From contig NW_025335761.1 in NCBI RefSeq assembly GCF_004798865.1, positions 23,623,687 to 23,687,686 on the forward strand: 64,000 bases of DNA, in the 5' to 3' direction. Every line of letters begins with the position of its first letter. Position 1 is the first letter of the stretch. Below the pieces are notes generated by a model. The model was not told the DNA's origin and searched no databases. It saw nothing but the letters and a program-made list of their open reading frames with translations. The DNA comes from Varanus komodoensis (taxonomy: Eukaryota; Chordata; Lepidosauria; Squamata; Varanidae). A program made the position numbers and the translations under genes. Of this stretch, positions 36,225 to 48,084 are shown one piece after another.

Positions 36225-36505
36225 GGAGACCCAGAAAGAGGCAACAAGATGAAGGGCTTTCCCAGTGGTGGTCCCCACCTGTGAAATGATCTTCCCACTG
36301 AGGAATGCTTGGTGCCCACATTATTGTCTTTTTGGTATCAGGTTAAAACTGCCCTCTGCTCTCAGGCATATGAGATGTTTAAGCCATTTTAAATTTTATA
36401 TATTCGAATTTTACATGGTGTTTTATTGTACCTATACTTATATTGTATTTCTTGTTATTATAGTATTATTGTAATTGTAAGTCATGCAAGGAAATAAAGT
36501 AAATA
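36225..36505 (+). mobile_element. L2-like LINE 3' end
   Basis: ATGAAGGGCTTTCCCAGTGG then TGGTCCCCACCTGTGAAATG correspond to the RAF.VV.P.LWN box; the hairpin region is degenerate and the tail is AT-rich, ending in GGAAATAAAGTAAATAATA. Confidence 0.7.
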
Positions 36506-37279
36506 ATACTAATAGTTAATTTTGTTTTAATAGATACAATTTGTTTTAATGGTTACCCTCTGGAAATTTTTTCATCTAAGATATTCCCCTGACCAATGAG
36601 TCATTTAATGCTATTTTAAATTGATCCAAGGTTTCTGAATGTTCAGGTGGGACCTTGTATCTCTAGCTTCCGAAACAGGGTCCCCATCTGGAAGAGCCAA
36701 ATTGAGCATTTATGTATTTAGTGTGTGCACTTTTCATACACTGCATGCAGTGACAATAGCTCTACTTCTTTAAATGTGTGTATGCCACACATTTGATATT
36801 GTGGATAACACCTTGAAGGGATGGGAAACGCAACAGGCAAACTCGGTGAGCTGCCACCATTTAGATTCTGGTGGCTACTCTTCCTTATCCCAAATGCTAC
36901 TATGTAGAAACATCTTGTCCTGAGGACGCAGGAGAAGAAAAAGTTTATGCTTGAATTCAAAAGTAAAGAAACTGTAAAAAAGAAAGAAAAGGACAGGCCA
37001 ACCAAAAAGACAACTGATGCTGCACAATCCTGAGTTTAATTGGTATATTTTCAGCCAACTGGGCTACTCAGTCAAGTAGCAGCCTCATGTTCACTCCTCT
37101 CTCCCAATCCCTTTCTGTCTTCTGCCTTTTAGCTTGTGAAACCAAGGCCTGATGGGTGATTTTTGTAAACTGACCTGGACTGCAGAATGGATTAAAAGTT
37201 CTTACAGGTGGTGAAGGTCCTGTTCTAAAAGCAAAGGGGCACATGGGCGCTACACTTACTCAATCCCATGGTTACCTCT
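36506..37279. other. Probable intron, nothing recognised
   Basis: No exon or element supported. Confidence 0.45.
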
Positions 37280-37880
37280 CATTCTCACTCCCCTTTCCCA
37301 CCTTCACTTCTGTTCACTTCACAGAATTCCATGAGTCATTCTTCCACTTCATTTCTGGTCCCTAGGCCAAATTCTCCCAGAATATTTGATTCTGCTTTGT
37401 TTTCTACTTTTGTGTTCCAGTCACCTATGATTATCAGCATGTCATGTATTATCAGTTTCCTCTTGAACCCCTGCATTGAAATTGTCAGTTTCTACTTCAG
37501 CATCTGTTGTTGGAGCACAGACTTGAATGATGGTTATGTTAATAGGTTTACCAATAATTTTGAGCAATACAATTGGTTTGGACTTTGCATTCTAGTCCCT
37601 TACTGCCTGCACTATGTCTTGGCTTAGCATTAGAGCCAATCCATTTCTTCTGAGTTTCTCATTTCCAGAGTAAAACACCTTGTGCTTGTTTTTCTGAAAA
37701 TGTCCCATTCCAGTCCACTTTAGTTTGCTTACAAAGCACTGCAATGTTTAAGTATTCCATTTCTTTCTTTCATGTTTTCCAGTTTGTCTTGATTCACACT
37801 TCTTGTGTTCCGTGTCTCAATTGTATGTGTTGGGCAGCATCAGACTTTAACTCTGTGCATGTCAGCAACTAGACCAGACT
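37280..37880 (-). mobile_element. BovB (RTE clade) LINE, endonuclease region
   Basis: The reverse complement reads, across short frames, DWNTKVENKAESNILGEFGL followed by GTRNE and LMEFC, the BovB endonuclease block (DWN.KVG.......GKFGLG.RNERG..L..FC). Further on, reverse complements of CATTGCAGTGCTTTG-type text and AAAGTGGACTGGAATGGG fit the same region. It is separate from the 3' half at 16962. Confidence 0.8.
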
Positions 37881-39714
37881 AGATCATATAGCAATGACAC
37901 TATATATGCTTGCCATTTGTTCTTCTCCAGTAGCTTCCGACTAGGGTGAGGGGTGGGGCGGTTCTCATCTTCTTGTTTTATTTTGGATTGTTTCATTATA
38001 AGGTTTTTAAGGTAAGAAGATTCAGAAGTGGTTCACATTGCTTTCTTCTGTGCAGAATTAATTTGAGACTCACTGTGGTTGTCTGTGAAATATCTCTCAC
38101 TAGTGTCACTTTCAACTACTGCTGCTGCCCTTCAAGAGTTTCTCCTCCCTCATCACCATTAGAGATATCCATTCTTTTCTGCTGATGTGACCATTGCTTC
38201 ATAGGAAGAGAACTGCATCTTAGTTTGGTGTCCCCACACCAGACTGGTGTCATCTTTGGGCAGGTGTACAGAGTAGTAGTAGTAGTGACACGTAAGGAAA
38301 ATGAGAATCGAAAGCCATGACCATTATAATACTTATTTGGACAAATCCTACTGAGATGTATGCTTTTGTCAGATTTTTCAAAAGTACCAAGAGCAAGTGT
38401 CTGTCACTTTTTCCAGTGCTATGATGTAAGTGATGTGAAAGTTGCAGCATATTGAGCAGAAAACAATGTACTTCAAAATAAAATTGAAGCAGAATGGGAT
38501 GTACAATGCATGTCACTTGGACAAATTACATTAAAAAGAAGCATAATATAATTACTGTATCTCTGGCTTCCGCAGAGCTGTTAGCACATGCTCATACATC
38601 ATAGTTTATCATTAATATATCTAACTAGATGTGAAAACAAGCAGGCAGTAAACATTGTGTCTGAACTCCATATTTAGAAAGAAGGGATTTTGTGTGTACA
38701 ATGGGATAAAATCCATCTTAAATGCTTTTTCTAGTATTCCAGTTCTGAGCAAAACTTTTGTTCCTATTTTGTTTTCTGTAGTATGTTCTGTTTCTGCATT
38801 ATTTATTGGCCATTGTCTATCTCAATAAGGCTCTACTAGTTTTAAGGAAACTGCATAGATGCATGCAAAACGTTTCAGAGCAAACTATACATCCTCCTGA
38901 GAATGGCATTGTTTTCTTTAAGTCATTAAAATGACAAACAGTGAGTTACTTTAGGTTGTTTTCATGTTAGTCTTTTGAAGGTTCAGATGCAGCACTGATA
39001 TGTGAATCTCAATTCTGTTACTATCATGTTGTGATCTGCTTGGCAGATTGATAATTATTGGCAGGGGTAGATCAGGCAGGAAAATATTTAGCCATGGGAC
39101 TTCCTTATCCTTTAGGAGTGCACAACAGATGTTAAGTAGAAACATGAGCATCTCATCTGTGGATGGAACTTTCTACCAGTTGCCATGTCGTGTTCACAGA
39201 ATTTTAAGGGACAGTACAGACATTGTCATCTTCCATTTTTAAACACCACTCTTGTGTGCATATGCATATACAGTACACATGCAAACAGACCTCTAGAAGA
39301 AAAAGTCAAAATAGTGATACATTGGTAACACTAAGAGCTGTCTGCTTGAGACAAATATGTCCTAGCTGCATAGGCTATACGTGTGTCAAGACACAGCAGT
39401 AGGCAAGTTTGCCATGCATTCCTACCTTGCTTGTTTACACTATAATGAAAACAGAGGCCATAGTTCACTTACCTTTTTTTGTGGCTTATAAATGTAGTGA
39501 GGTAGAATGTATGACCTAAGGGAGATTGTACTGGGAAACTTTCCAGTACCACAAGGGAAATGTGTGCCTGCTTATGTCTGAGATGGCCCTATGAATGTGG
39601 AGAAAGATTCACTTAAGTAATGCTGTTTCTGAAACAGTTCAGAATAATCCAACCTACATGCACTCTAACTATAGTCCTGCAGAGGCCTATACTTTCAGAA
39701 ACATTAGATTATTT
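37881..39714. other. Probable intron, nothing recognised
   Basis: No exon or element supported. Confidence 0.45.
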
Positions 39715-40105
39715 ATTTATTACCAACTTTCATTCCACTTAGGATTTCAGGGCAGTGTTTAACCGGGCAATACAATAATAAAGCAAGGAAACCTGTACCA
39801 ATTAAAAGGTTTACGACTGATGGCTGTGTAAGCATTACTTAAATGGGGTACCACTGCTGAAAATGTCCTGTCTTTTGTTATTGATCAAGAAAAACCTTGG
39901 CAGGTAAGTATCAGTGTTTGAATTGCATTTGGAAATGAACTAACATTCAATGAAAAAGTTTTAAAACTGGGGTAGTACCCATAAACTTGACTGTATGAAT
40001 CTAAATTTTGGTGGAAATGTCACCAAATAGAGTGAAAGTTTCTGAGCCAATGGCAGTTGTAGCTATAATGCCTTGCAGTAATCCAACTAAAAGGTTACTA
40101 AAGCT
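39715..40105 (-). mobile_element. L2-like LINE fragments
   Basis: The tail (plus strand TTATTTATTTATTACCAACT) is followed by L2-like text including TGCCTTGCAGTAATCCAACT, a motif found in the long L2 copy at 52965. Decayed. Confidence 0.55.
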
Positions 40106-40346
40106 ACATATAGTGTGTTTGTGTAGTGGCTAAGAGTATGTACTGTAAAACCTCTGGCTGAAATAGTTTAGCTATGAACTCACTCTGACTTTAGGCAGGC
40201 TGTTTCAAAGTCACCATCCATAAGAATATCAGATCCCTTCACAACTTGTTTTAAGAGTTAGTGTGTTAAATGTATTGTTTCTGGTTTTGAGAGATGTGGA
40301 TAGCCAGAATTTATCTTTGACAAGCTTCTCTTTCTCTTTCCAACAG

Positions 40347-40460
40347 GAAATGTTACTGTAGAAGATTAGTCAGATGCTTTCCTCGCATCACATGCTGTGT
40401 CATGTAAGGTTACAAATATGGACCTTTTAATTCAAATGCATGAATAATTAGGCAAAAACA
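40347..40460 (+). promoter_or_regulatory. FMN1: FMN1 exon 2, 5' untranslated part with three uORFs
   Basis: The acceptor is a pyrimidine tract ending CTTTCCAACAG at 40346. The 114-base leader holds three complete short ORFs ahead of the main start: 40350-40361 (3 codons), 40374-40430 (18 codons) and 40418-40447 (9 codons, overlapping the second), plus an ATG-TAA pair. All end before 40461. Such leaders usually lower translation of the main frame; that is an inference here. Confidence 0.7.
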
Positions 40461-42285
40461 ATGGAAGGCACTCATACTGTCCTCCAGTTGCACAAGCCCA
40501 TTATGGAGCTTTGCTATGTCAGTTTCTATCTTCCAAAGGGAAAAGTCAGGGGATTTACATATACAGGCTGTGTAACTCTAGACGCATCGAATAAACGTTT
40601 TCATAATTGCTATCAAGTGAGGGAAGGCTATGAACAGGCAGGATTGAGAGCACAGACCTGTGAAAACATTGGAGATATCTTTTTCAAACAAACAACAACT
40701 AAGGATATTCTCACTGAACTGTATAAACTAAATGCTGAGAAGGAAAGGCTCCTTGCTACTCTTCTCAGTTCAACCAACATTCTAGGTGTTAAAATGGGAA
40801 ATCAGGATGGAAAGCTGCAAGAAGTTTCTGAAAGCCTGAAATATAAAGACGATGACCGCCTACATCCACAAGGGTCTCTTTTGGGATCCATGGAGAAGAA
40901 GTCCATTCTGAAAAACAAAAGAAACAGCAAACGGAGAGACAGCATTGAGGACTTCATGAACAAAAAATTGAAAAGAAAGATGCCTGCAGTTTTGGAACGT
41001 CCAGCACCAAACTGCAAAGAAATATTATTGGAAAATAACAAATTACATTCTACCAAAAATTCTGCTAATGTTTCCTCTGTTCTTTTTACAAATTCTTATC
41101 AGAAGAAGGTGGAAGGCAAAGATGATTTGTTATCAGATGTGAATAAACTGCCGGAAAGATCAAGGAAAGAGTACTTGCTTGAGGACAGTCAAGCAATAGG
41201 ATCTGATACAGATCTTTCTCTTTCTTTCTCTGAATATGACAATGATGTGTTTGGACACTGTTTTGCACATTCCAATCATAGTCTCTTAGATGATGTAGAG
41301 GATGCCCTTAAAGTGAACCAAGTGCAGCAAAGCAGCCCTTTGCAGAACACTTTTCAAGAAACTTCCATTAAAAAACCCAAGGCCTTTGATAAGACTGTGG
41401 CATCTGAGGTGGTGCATGGGTATAATCTTGCAGAAAACTGCAAAAGCAAACATAAAGACAAAGACAGAAAAACACAAGATTTGGAAGACCAGCTACAGAA
41501 TGTTGACAGCACTTCTATAGAATTTGGTGAAAGATCTTATGCCATGAATAACATGAGCAAAGAATCAATGGGTTCTGTTTTTGCTAGCATGATACCGGAG
41601 AAAGCACATGAAGGCTGTATTCAACACATTAAAGAAGAACAAGATCATGTTGTTAATGAACGATATTGTTTAGAAGGAGCAATCAATAAAACGTTACTGA
41701 AAGTTATACAGAATGATAGATTAGATGACACTGCTGAATGGAAGAGATTCCAGCACATATCAAGCCCAACAGGCTTGATACATGAAAAACGGGCTCCAGT
41801 ACCCCAAGCGAACAAGCATTTGGCTTTACACCTGCCAATAAATGTGAATCCTGATATTTGCCAGACCAGGACCAACATTAAGCAAGAGGATAAAGGGCCA
41901 CTGTCTCCATCGTTACTAGCAGTTAGCAATGTTTTTAATACTTCATATCCACCATCCAATACACACAAGCAGATGTCACCTCTTCCTTCTCCTCTGTCTT
42001 CAAGCCTGCCTAGCCCACAGCTGCACCACAGAATACTTCCGTTGCCTGCACAGGACACTGAAGAATCAGTGCTTCGTGAGCATCACAATTCAGGTCATTC
42101 TGCTACAAAGTTCCCATTGGGGAAAGACTTGAAAGTACAGTTGCATCCCAGTTTTTCTGATTTTGGACATCCTGGACTTTTTATGAGACAACCAGGCCTA
42201 TATCAGGATGCTAGCGTGGACCGTCCTGAAAAAAGTAGCCCTCCAGAAAAAAACAGTGTTCCACTACAGCCTCAACTACATTCAG
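40461..42285 (+). CDS. FMN1: Formin-1, large coding exon 2 (N-terminal part)
   Basis: FMN1 is an actin-nucleating formin known for limb, kidney and cell-junction roles; the exon-2-encoded part is known to bind microtubules. The exon gives about 608 residues. Residues 1-56 (MEGTHTVLQLHKPIMELCYV start) and 71-125 (GDIFFKQTTTKDILTELYKL, MGNQDGKLQE) agree closely with my memory of mammalian formin-1. So does the Pro/Ser-rich stretch near 500-535 (STHKQ-SP.PSPLS.SLPSPQ.HHRIL). Basic clusters at 147-160 and 168-173 could be nuclear signals. The start is supported by an in-frame TAG 12 bases upstream and a strong context (ACAATGG). The exon ends at a donor TTCAG|GTTAGT; read through, the frame would stop at 42290. 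FH1 and FH2 are not in the window. Confidence 0.93.
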
Positions 42286-44590
42286 GTTAGTCATATTTTA
42301 AATATTCTTTACAATGCCAAGATGCAGTACAATCTCCTGGAACCTCTTGTGTGCACGTCTCATGGAGATTTGTGCAAGACAAGCTTCTAGAGAATTGTGA
42401 GAAGTAAAAAAAAGTGTTTATAAAGTTATACCTATTTTCTAATTCTTAAGGGACACTCATTTAGAATGAAGTATTACATATTTACATAAGCTTTTTATTT
42501 TTAGGTCAAATAAAAGGTTAAAAGTTCTTTTTTATGTAATATTTAAGCTTGATTGTATAGGTCATGAAAATTAAAATATAGAGAGACCATAGTCATTGTT
42601 TAATATTTTACAATAACCTTTTTATTTCTTCTATTAAACTTAACATCTATTTATTAAGATGTTTCTTCATTTTTGTATCTTGAACTAAAAAAAAAAGTTA
42701 ATTTGTCTTGGATCATACATTTGGAGTATAATTTACCACACAACATTTTCTTGTGTATGAATGCCTACATAAATATATGAAACAATGTTGCCTCTGAATG
42801 TAACACCATGTTAAGTTGACTAAATATGTGTATGGCATGTCTTCTATACATTTATGTCTTTATACAATTAATATTTTTAAACTTGTATAATATTTTACCT
42901 ATGTACCACTGCTACTCAGTTTTTTTCTTGATCTTTTTTCTGAAAATAGTGATTATAGTTTCAGTCAAGAGGCTTTTATTTTGGGATCTTTTAACTTTAT
43001 ATATTGTATGGAGAAATATATAAATACCATGTGTTATTTTTTCTTACTCACATTTTTAGATATGCTTACAGTAATAGGAGACAATATTTAAGTCTTCACT
43101 GGGATGGTCAGGAACAGTGAACTGGCAAAGCGTCACCACAAAATCGGGTCCCTATATTAAATCTAACTGTGATACTTCAGAATATCTGTGTGCGTGTGTG
43201 CACGCAGGCATGCATGCACGCCTGCGCATGCATGAGCAAAGGGGGAAATAATGCCTGAACAATCCTTAACTTTGCAATTTTTAAAAGTTGTAAAATTGCA
43301 TAAAGGAAATTGTTGTCATGTTTTTTCCCAGTAATGTAATATTATGAGAGTGTTCTGTGGTCACTTGTGGGAGAACAGGGTAGAGATGATAGTCTAAAGA
43401 TCAAGTATGGAGTTGTATTTAGATGTGTTTTTTTCTGCACAATCATTTTAAGAAACTCTCACTGCTATCAGTAGTGATTATCCATTCTCTGGAGATCTAT
43501 AAAGTGGTTCCTTTAGCTGTTTTTGCATTCACAGTTGAATCAGGTATGGTGAAATATATATATTTCACTTGATAAAGACAGGTGATCTGAAACAGATTTA
43601 AAGTGCTCTGTTAATTAGAGCTGTTTTGTGATTTGTATTATCCTTCTTCTCTGAAATGTTAATTTTTGGACTACACAAAGCTTCACTCTCAGCCGTTTCA
43701 GTAATGTTTCTGAAGTTCATGGAGGGCAGTAATGCCAGATTCGTGGCACTTTGTCTTCACAAAATGAGAACAATATGAACATGAAAAATGTTAACATGTC
43801 TTCTGCAGTTTTTAACTAAAGTCACAAGACAAGAATAGTTGGTGAGTCAGATACTTGCATTATGATGAATTAACTTGCCCTAATAAACATTGTCATTTTC
43901 ATTTCTGCAGTCAAGCCTCAGGGCTCCTTAAAAAACAATATAACAATCAGAAGTTGGTTTGGCAGGACAGAAATAGATGCTAAATGTTACATGGATAATA
44001 GTTTCATTGTTTGACAGTAATAATGTTGGTTGTTACATACTTTCTGCTTTTCAGGAGCAGCCCTCATTAACAAAAGTGAGTTAGCATATGGCTGTTACTG
44101 ACTGGAGATGTTCAGTACAATTGTGTGTAAAGCTGTTTTTGCAATTTATTTCCAAATATATGCAACCAAATAATAAGCATACATACTTGGATGTGAGTTC
44201 TATTGAAACGTAGCATGGTGTGGCTTCCTACTTGAATATACTTGGTTCATAAATTGAGCTAAAGACGACCATCAAGCTCAGTCTTGTCAGTACACCCTCT
44301 GCTCCTTTATGCTACTCAGAAGGAGGAGGGATGGTATATAACCATAGGCAGTTTTTTCTAGCCTAGCTGTATACCTCACATGGATCACCTTGGTCATGCT
44401 TGATATGACCTGCCCATCAGCCAAGTTAGCTTCCCAATCTTGCTCCAGATGTCCCTGTGCTATTTGCTTTTTGTATTTTTACCCCACCTTAATATATAAG
44501 TTATTATCAAACAAACTTACAGAACACTAGCGCAACAAATATTATTTTAAAAAATACTAAAATATAAGAAATTTCTGTCAGTAGGCCTGC
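42286..44590. other. FMN1: FMN1 intron 2, no element recognised
   Basis: AT-rich. It holds an alternating purine-pyrimidine stretch of TG, CA and GC steps at about 43186-43236 and a perfect 20-bp palindrome at 43549-43568 (GTGAAATATA and its complement). Confidence 0.7.
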
Positions 44591-44842
44591 TTATACCCCT
44601 GTCGTCTTGTTCCCCTTCCAGTCTGCAGCTGCCTTGTCCCATTTCTTGTACAATTCTCTGCTTGCTTGCATCCCCATTAAAGCATATCCTTCCTGTTTGA
44701 ATGGGCTGTTTGGCCAGATTCTGTACAATGGTTTCCTAGCATCTAGATTCACCCTATCAATCTGCCTCTTGTCCTGCTGAAACTGGCACTTCACCTTCTT
44801 GCATTGCTTGGCTCTATGGCCAGTGCTGCTAGCCAGGCACAA
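44591..44842 (-). pseudogene. Unidentified ORF, possible retrocopy
   Basis: An 83-codon frame ends in LDARKPLYRIWPNSPFKQEG, then YALMGMQASRELYKKWDKAA and ADWKGNKTTGV. The composition looks protein-like rather than random, and AT-rich, LINE-tail-like sequence follows on the same strand (down to about 44470). I do not recognise the family. It could be a fragment of a processed gene copy or a LINE-carried segment. It lies in the FMN1 intron, antisense. Confidence 0.35.
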
Positions 44843-44927
44843 AGGAGCCTGGACTTATAAATTTACTGGATTGCATCTATATCTTGGAAAATATAATTTC
44901 CAGTTTTTTATGAAATTTTTTCTACAG

Positions 44928-45124
44928 GAAGCACTGATACTGGAATGATCAAAGATGCATTTAAAAGTTTGAATGGAAATGTTGCCATGGTGCCTGAGGC
45001 ACAGTTGTTTGAACAAGTAAATGGACCTTTGATCCAGAAAGGAACAAGCAAGTTTAATAAGAGGAACTCAGAAAATCTTGTGATCAACTCTTACATGATG
45101 TTTTTTGGAAAATTCAGTTTATAA
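44928..45124 (+). CDS. FMN1: Candidate FMN1 exon 3 with in-frame stop
   Basis: The acceptor TTTTTTCTACAG ends at 44927. Exon 2 leaves one base of a codon (G); joined to GA here it makes Gly and the frame stays open for 65 codons: GSTDTGMIKDAFKSLNGNVA, ending SYMMFFGKFSL and TAA at 45122-45124. That would give a short isoform of about 673 residues. Alternatively the exon is internal and ends at a weak donor, CAA|GTAAAT (last base 45016). The first residues align loosely with the stretch following exon 2 in human formin-1. Confidence 0.6.
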
Positions 45125-45654
45125 AACAAAAAAGCCCTTTTAGGAGCTCTGTGAAAAGAAGACAGCTGATATGCTATTCACTGATTTGGTCTGAATAAGA
45201 TCCTGTGAGAAAAGGTCTTTTAGTTAACAAGTAACACATGGTTAAGCAACATTTAGTACTGTTGTTTCTATATAAATGTGACTTCCTGGCAAAAGCCAAT
45301 CATCGAAGTGTAGCAAAATTAATTGAACAGAAGTGAAATTCCCTAAGCAGTTTAAATTTTCATGCTGGTCATAGATTAATAATTCAGTATGTAGTGGACT
45401 TAATGACAGTACCAGTTTCCTGTTGTATCAGGATATGCTGTTAAAAAGTTTTTCTTTTAGCATTTTTTACCAATATAAACATACAAGTTTAGTTTTTCTC
45501 AGACAACCTGGAGACCCATAAATGGTAGAAAAGGGAAGTAAAATTATTTTACAACATTCAGAACATGCAAAGCAATAACTTCTTTTCTGATATGACATGT
45601 TCTAAACTAACCTAGGATTTGAGCCCTTTCGCAGTAAAACCAAGGAGCATTTTA

Positions 45655-46110
45655 TTGCATAAAACATTTATTGTCCACTTTTCTAAAGCTCAAGGCATCT
45701 TATAAACATTAAAAACAATTTCCAGAAAAAAGCAGTGCTAATTAAAGATGCTGAGAGCCAATGTGGTGTCGTGGTTAAGAGCACAGGTCTGGGACTCAAG
45801 TGATCTGGGTTCTAGTCCCCGCTCAGCCATGCAGCCACTTGGGTAACCTTGGGCCAGTCACAGACTCTCAGCCCAACCAACTTGATAGGGTTGTTGTTGT
45901 GGGGATAATGTTGAGAGTAGGAGGGAGAAATTTTGTAAGCCACGGTTCTTTAAAAAAGTAAAAGGCTGGATATAAATCTAATTAAAAACATCAAAAAGTT
46001 AACCATACCAAAAGCTAAGTGGAAGAGATGAGTTTTATATTCCGTCCAATTAGCTGACAAAGGAGAGCAATGCATTCAGAGATGGGTTTATCCATCACTG
46101 AAATGAAACT
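45655..46110 (-). mobile_element. L2-like LINE 3' fragment, split by a SINE
   Basis: The left part has AAAACATTTATTGTCCAC and CTCAAGGCATCTTATAAAC (an L2-like tail reversed). After the SINE, CATACCAAAAGCTAAGTGG and a GAGCAATGCATTCAGAGATG block continue the same orientation. Confidence 0.45.
45745..45990 (+). mobile_element. tRNA-derived SINE, full-length reference copy
   Basis: The head GAGCCAATGTGGTGTCGTGG with TTAAGAGCAC holds a tRNA A-box match; GGTTCTAGTCCC is the B box. The body has TAACCTTGGGCCAGTCACAG and CTCTCAGCCCAACC, and the tail ends in GGCTGGATATAAAT. It appears inserted into an L2-like fragment. Confidence 0.88.
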
Positions 46111-46269
46111 GGTGAAGCTTTTTCTCATTTTAGGGAAAGATCTACCTGCTTTATTTCTTTCTGTTGAGCTTCTATTAAGACAGAGCATAAGAATGCATGA
46201 ATGGTTGTATAATAATAAGCTATTTATTTATAATTATTTATGATTAAATAAATGGTTGAATAAAAGAAT

Positions 46270-46835
46270 GAAAGAATACCATACTTCAATTGGTTCAGAA
46301 CAGAACTGCCAGGATACTAACAGCAGGTATTCAGATATAACATCAGTCCTCTATTGCCTGCACTGGCTACCAGTTGAAGTCAGGGCCCAATTTAAGGTGC
46401 TGGTGATGACATATAAAGCCCTAAATGGCTTGGGTCCTGGATACCTGAAGGAGTGCCTTCTTCCTATCCACCCACTCCTTGAGATCTCAGTCAGAGGTCC
46501 TCCTCCCAGAGCTGTCCCTGAAAGAGATAAGGAGGGTGACTACCCATCGGAGGGCCTTCTCTGCAGTGGCACCCCAATTGTGGAGCACGCTCCCCAGAGA
46601 GGTTCACCTGGCGCCAACGCTTCTTTCCTTTTGGCATCAGGTGAAAACCTTTATATTCTCCCAATATTTTAATCATTAACCTGCGTTATTTAGAGGTTTT
46701 ATATTTTAACATCGGATTCTGTGCAACTGTTACTCTTCTTTCTATTTTTATTCTATTTTATTAAAACATTGTAAACCATCCCGAGACACCTGTGATGGGA
46801 CAGTGTAGAAAAGTTTTAAATAAATAAATGGTGGA
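46270..46835 (+). mobile_element. L2-like LINE 3' end with long ORF remnant
   Basis: 46256-46672 reads LYCLHWLPVEVRAQFKVLVM, TYKALNGLGPGYLKECLLPI, then in the next frame RRAFSAVAPQLWSTLPREVH and LAPTLLSFWHQVKTFIF: the classic L2 C-terminus with one frame change. The tail ends in TTTTAAATAAATAAATGG. Hairpin arms are at 46605-46615 and 46633-46643. Confidence 0.92.
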
Positions 46836-47259
46836 ACAGAGCTGCAATAAGAACAAATTTGAAATGGCCCTTACCAATACATAGAAATACGAGGCGTGAA
46901 TATTATTATTATGAGTATTAATTAGAGTAATACAGTATTTAAAAGGGCAAATGTTAAAACGTGCTACAAAATAAAAATAGAAATTTGGTAAGTATGACTT
47001 GTCTTTACAAATCACTATCTTTTGGAATATTGCCAGTGCAGTGTTTGATTTGTATGTCTCTTGTAGACCACTGATGAAGATGGAAGTTTGGCCCATGTGC
47101 AGTTCTAATATTTTATATGCTCTGTCTCTAATTTTTTTAATAGATTGTCATATGTGTTTTTTCACATTGCTACCACATTTTAGCATCATAACACTTAGGT
47201 TTTATATGTTGAACTTTTTATTTGTATATTATGACACATGATAGCGTGGGGCAGGTTAC

Positions 47260-47505
47260 TTTATTTATTTATTTATTATTTCAATTTATATCCTGCCTTT
47301 TTCCTACAAAGGGTTCAAAGCAGCTTACATCATTCTCCTCCTCCAACTTATCCCCACAACAACAATCTTGTGAGGTAGGTTGGGCTGAGAGTCTTTGACT
47401 GACCCAAAGTCACCCAGTTGGCTCCATGGCCGAGCGGGGACTAGAACCCAGATCGTCTGAGTCCCAGTCCCATGCTCTTAACCACTACACCACACTGGTT
47501 CTTTT
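47260..47505 (-). mobile_element. tRNA-derived SINE, full length
   Basis: Reverse complement of the copy at 45745: tail TTTATTTATTTATTATTTC, then CCCAAAGTCACCCAGTTGG, the reversed B box GGGACTAGAACCC and the head CTCTTAACCACTACACCACA. Confidence 0.9.
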
Positions 47506-47514
47506 TAGAAGAAG

Positions 47515-47612
47515 GATGGACAACTTATCGCCCTCCATATCTTTTTGCCTGCAGCTCCCATAAGCCCTAGCAAGCTTAATGAGTAGTGAGAGATCATGGG
47601 AATGTAAATGCC
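47515..47612. repeat. Palindromic MITE-like repeat
   Basis: CCTGCAGCTCCCATAAGCCC and AGCAAGCTTAATG, then AGATCATGGGAATGTAAATG, resemble the foldback family of 13514. Directly follows the SINE. Confidence 0.4.
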
Positions 47613-47750
47613 TAATTCAGAATGTGCTTAAAATGAGTCACTTCAGAACCTCAACTTGGAGCCCTTAAGGATGCAATAAGGCCCATCAACAGAGCTTTTA
47701 AAATGAATTTTCACTGGAGAAGGATCTCAAAGGGATATCTCTAACTAATA

Positions 47751-47780
47751 ATGAATAATTAGGAAAAACAATGGAAGGCA
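47751..47780 (+). repeat. 30-bp near-copy of the FMN1 start-codon region
   Basis: ATGAATAATTAGG, then AAAAACAATGGAAGGCA, equals 40440-40470 except for one missing C. Similarity stops at both ends. Confidence 0.9.
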
Positions 47781-48008
47781 TGCCTTCACTTACTATAAAT
47801 AAATGAATGTTTGTATTTAAATAAATGTCAAGAAATGTACCCTTTAATAGGAAATGATTTGCAACTTAAAGAAACTTGGTGTTTAAAATCTAACTAAAAA
47901 GTCCAGAAAACACTCTCTCTCGTTGAATGAGTGGCTGGTTTTTCCATGTCAACAGAATTGTAATGATAAAACATAGGCTAGAAGAAGGATGTGCTTTGCG
48001 CCACTCAG

Positions 48009-48030
48009 CTCGCGCGCGCGCTCTCGCGCT

Positions 48031-48081
<51 letters not shown>
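48009..48081. repeat. CG/CT compound microsatellite
   Basis: A CTCGCGCGCGCG run with CTCGCG units passes into about 22 CT units. It is polypurine on one strand. Confidence 0.97.

Positions 48082-48084
<3 letters not shown>

Noticed and set aside
43186-43236. Alternating TG/CA/GC stretch as a regulatory element
   Set aside because: It could adopt Z-DNA, but nothing beyond composition supports a function.
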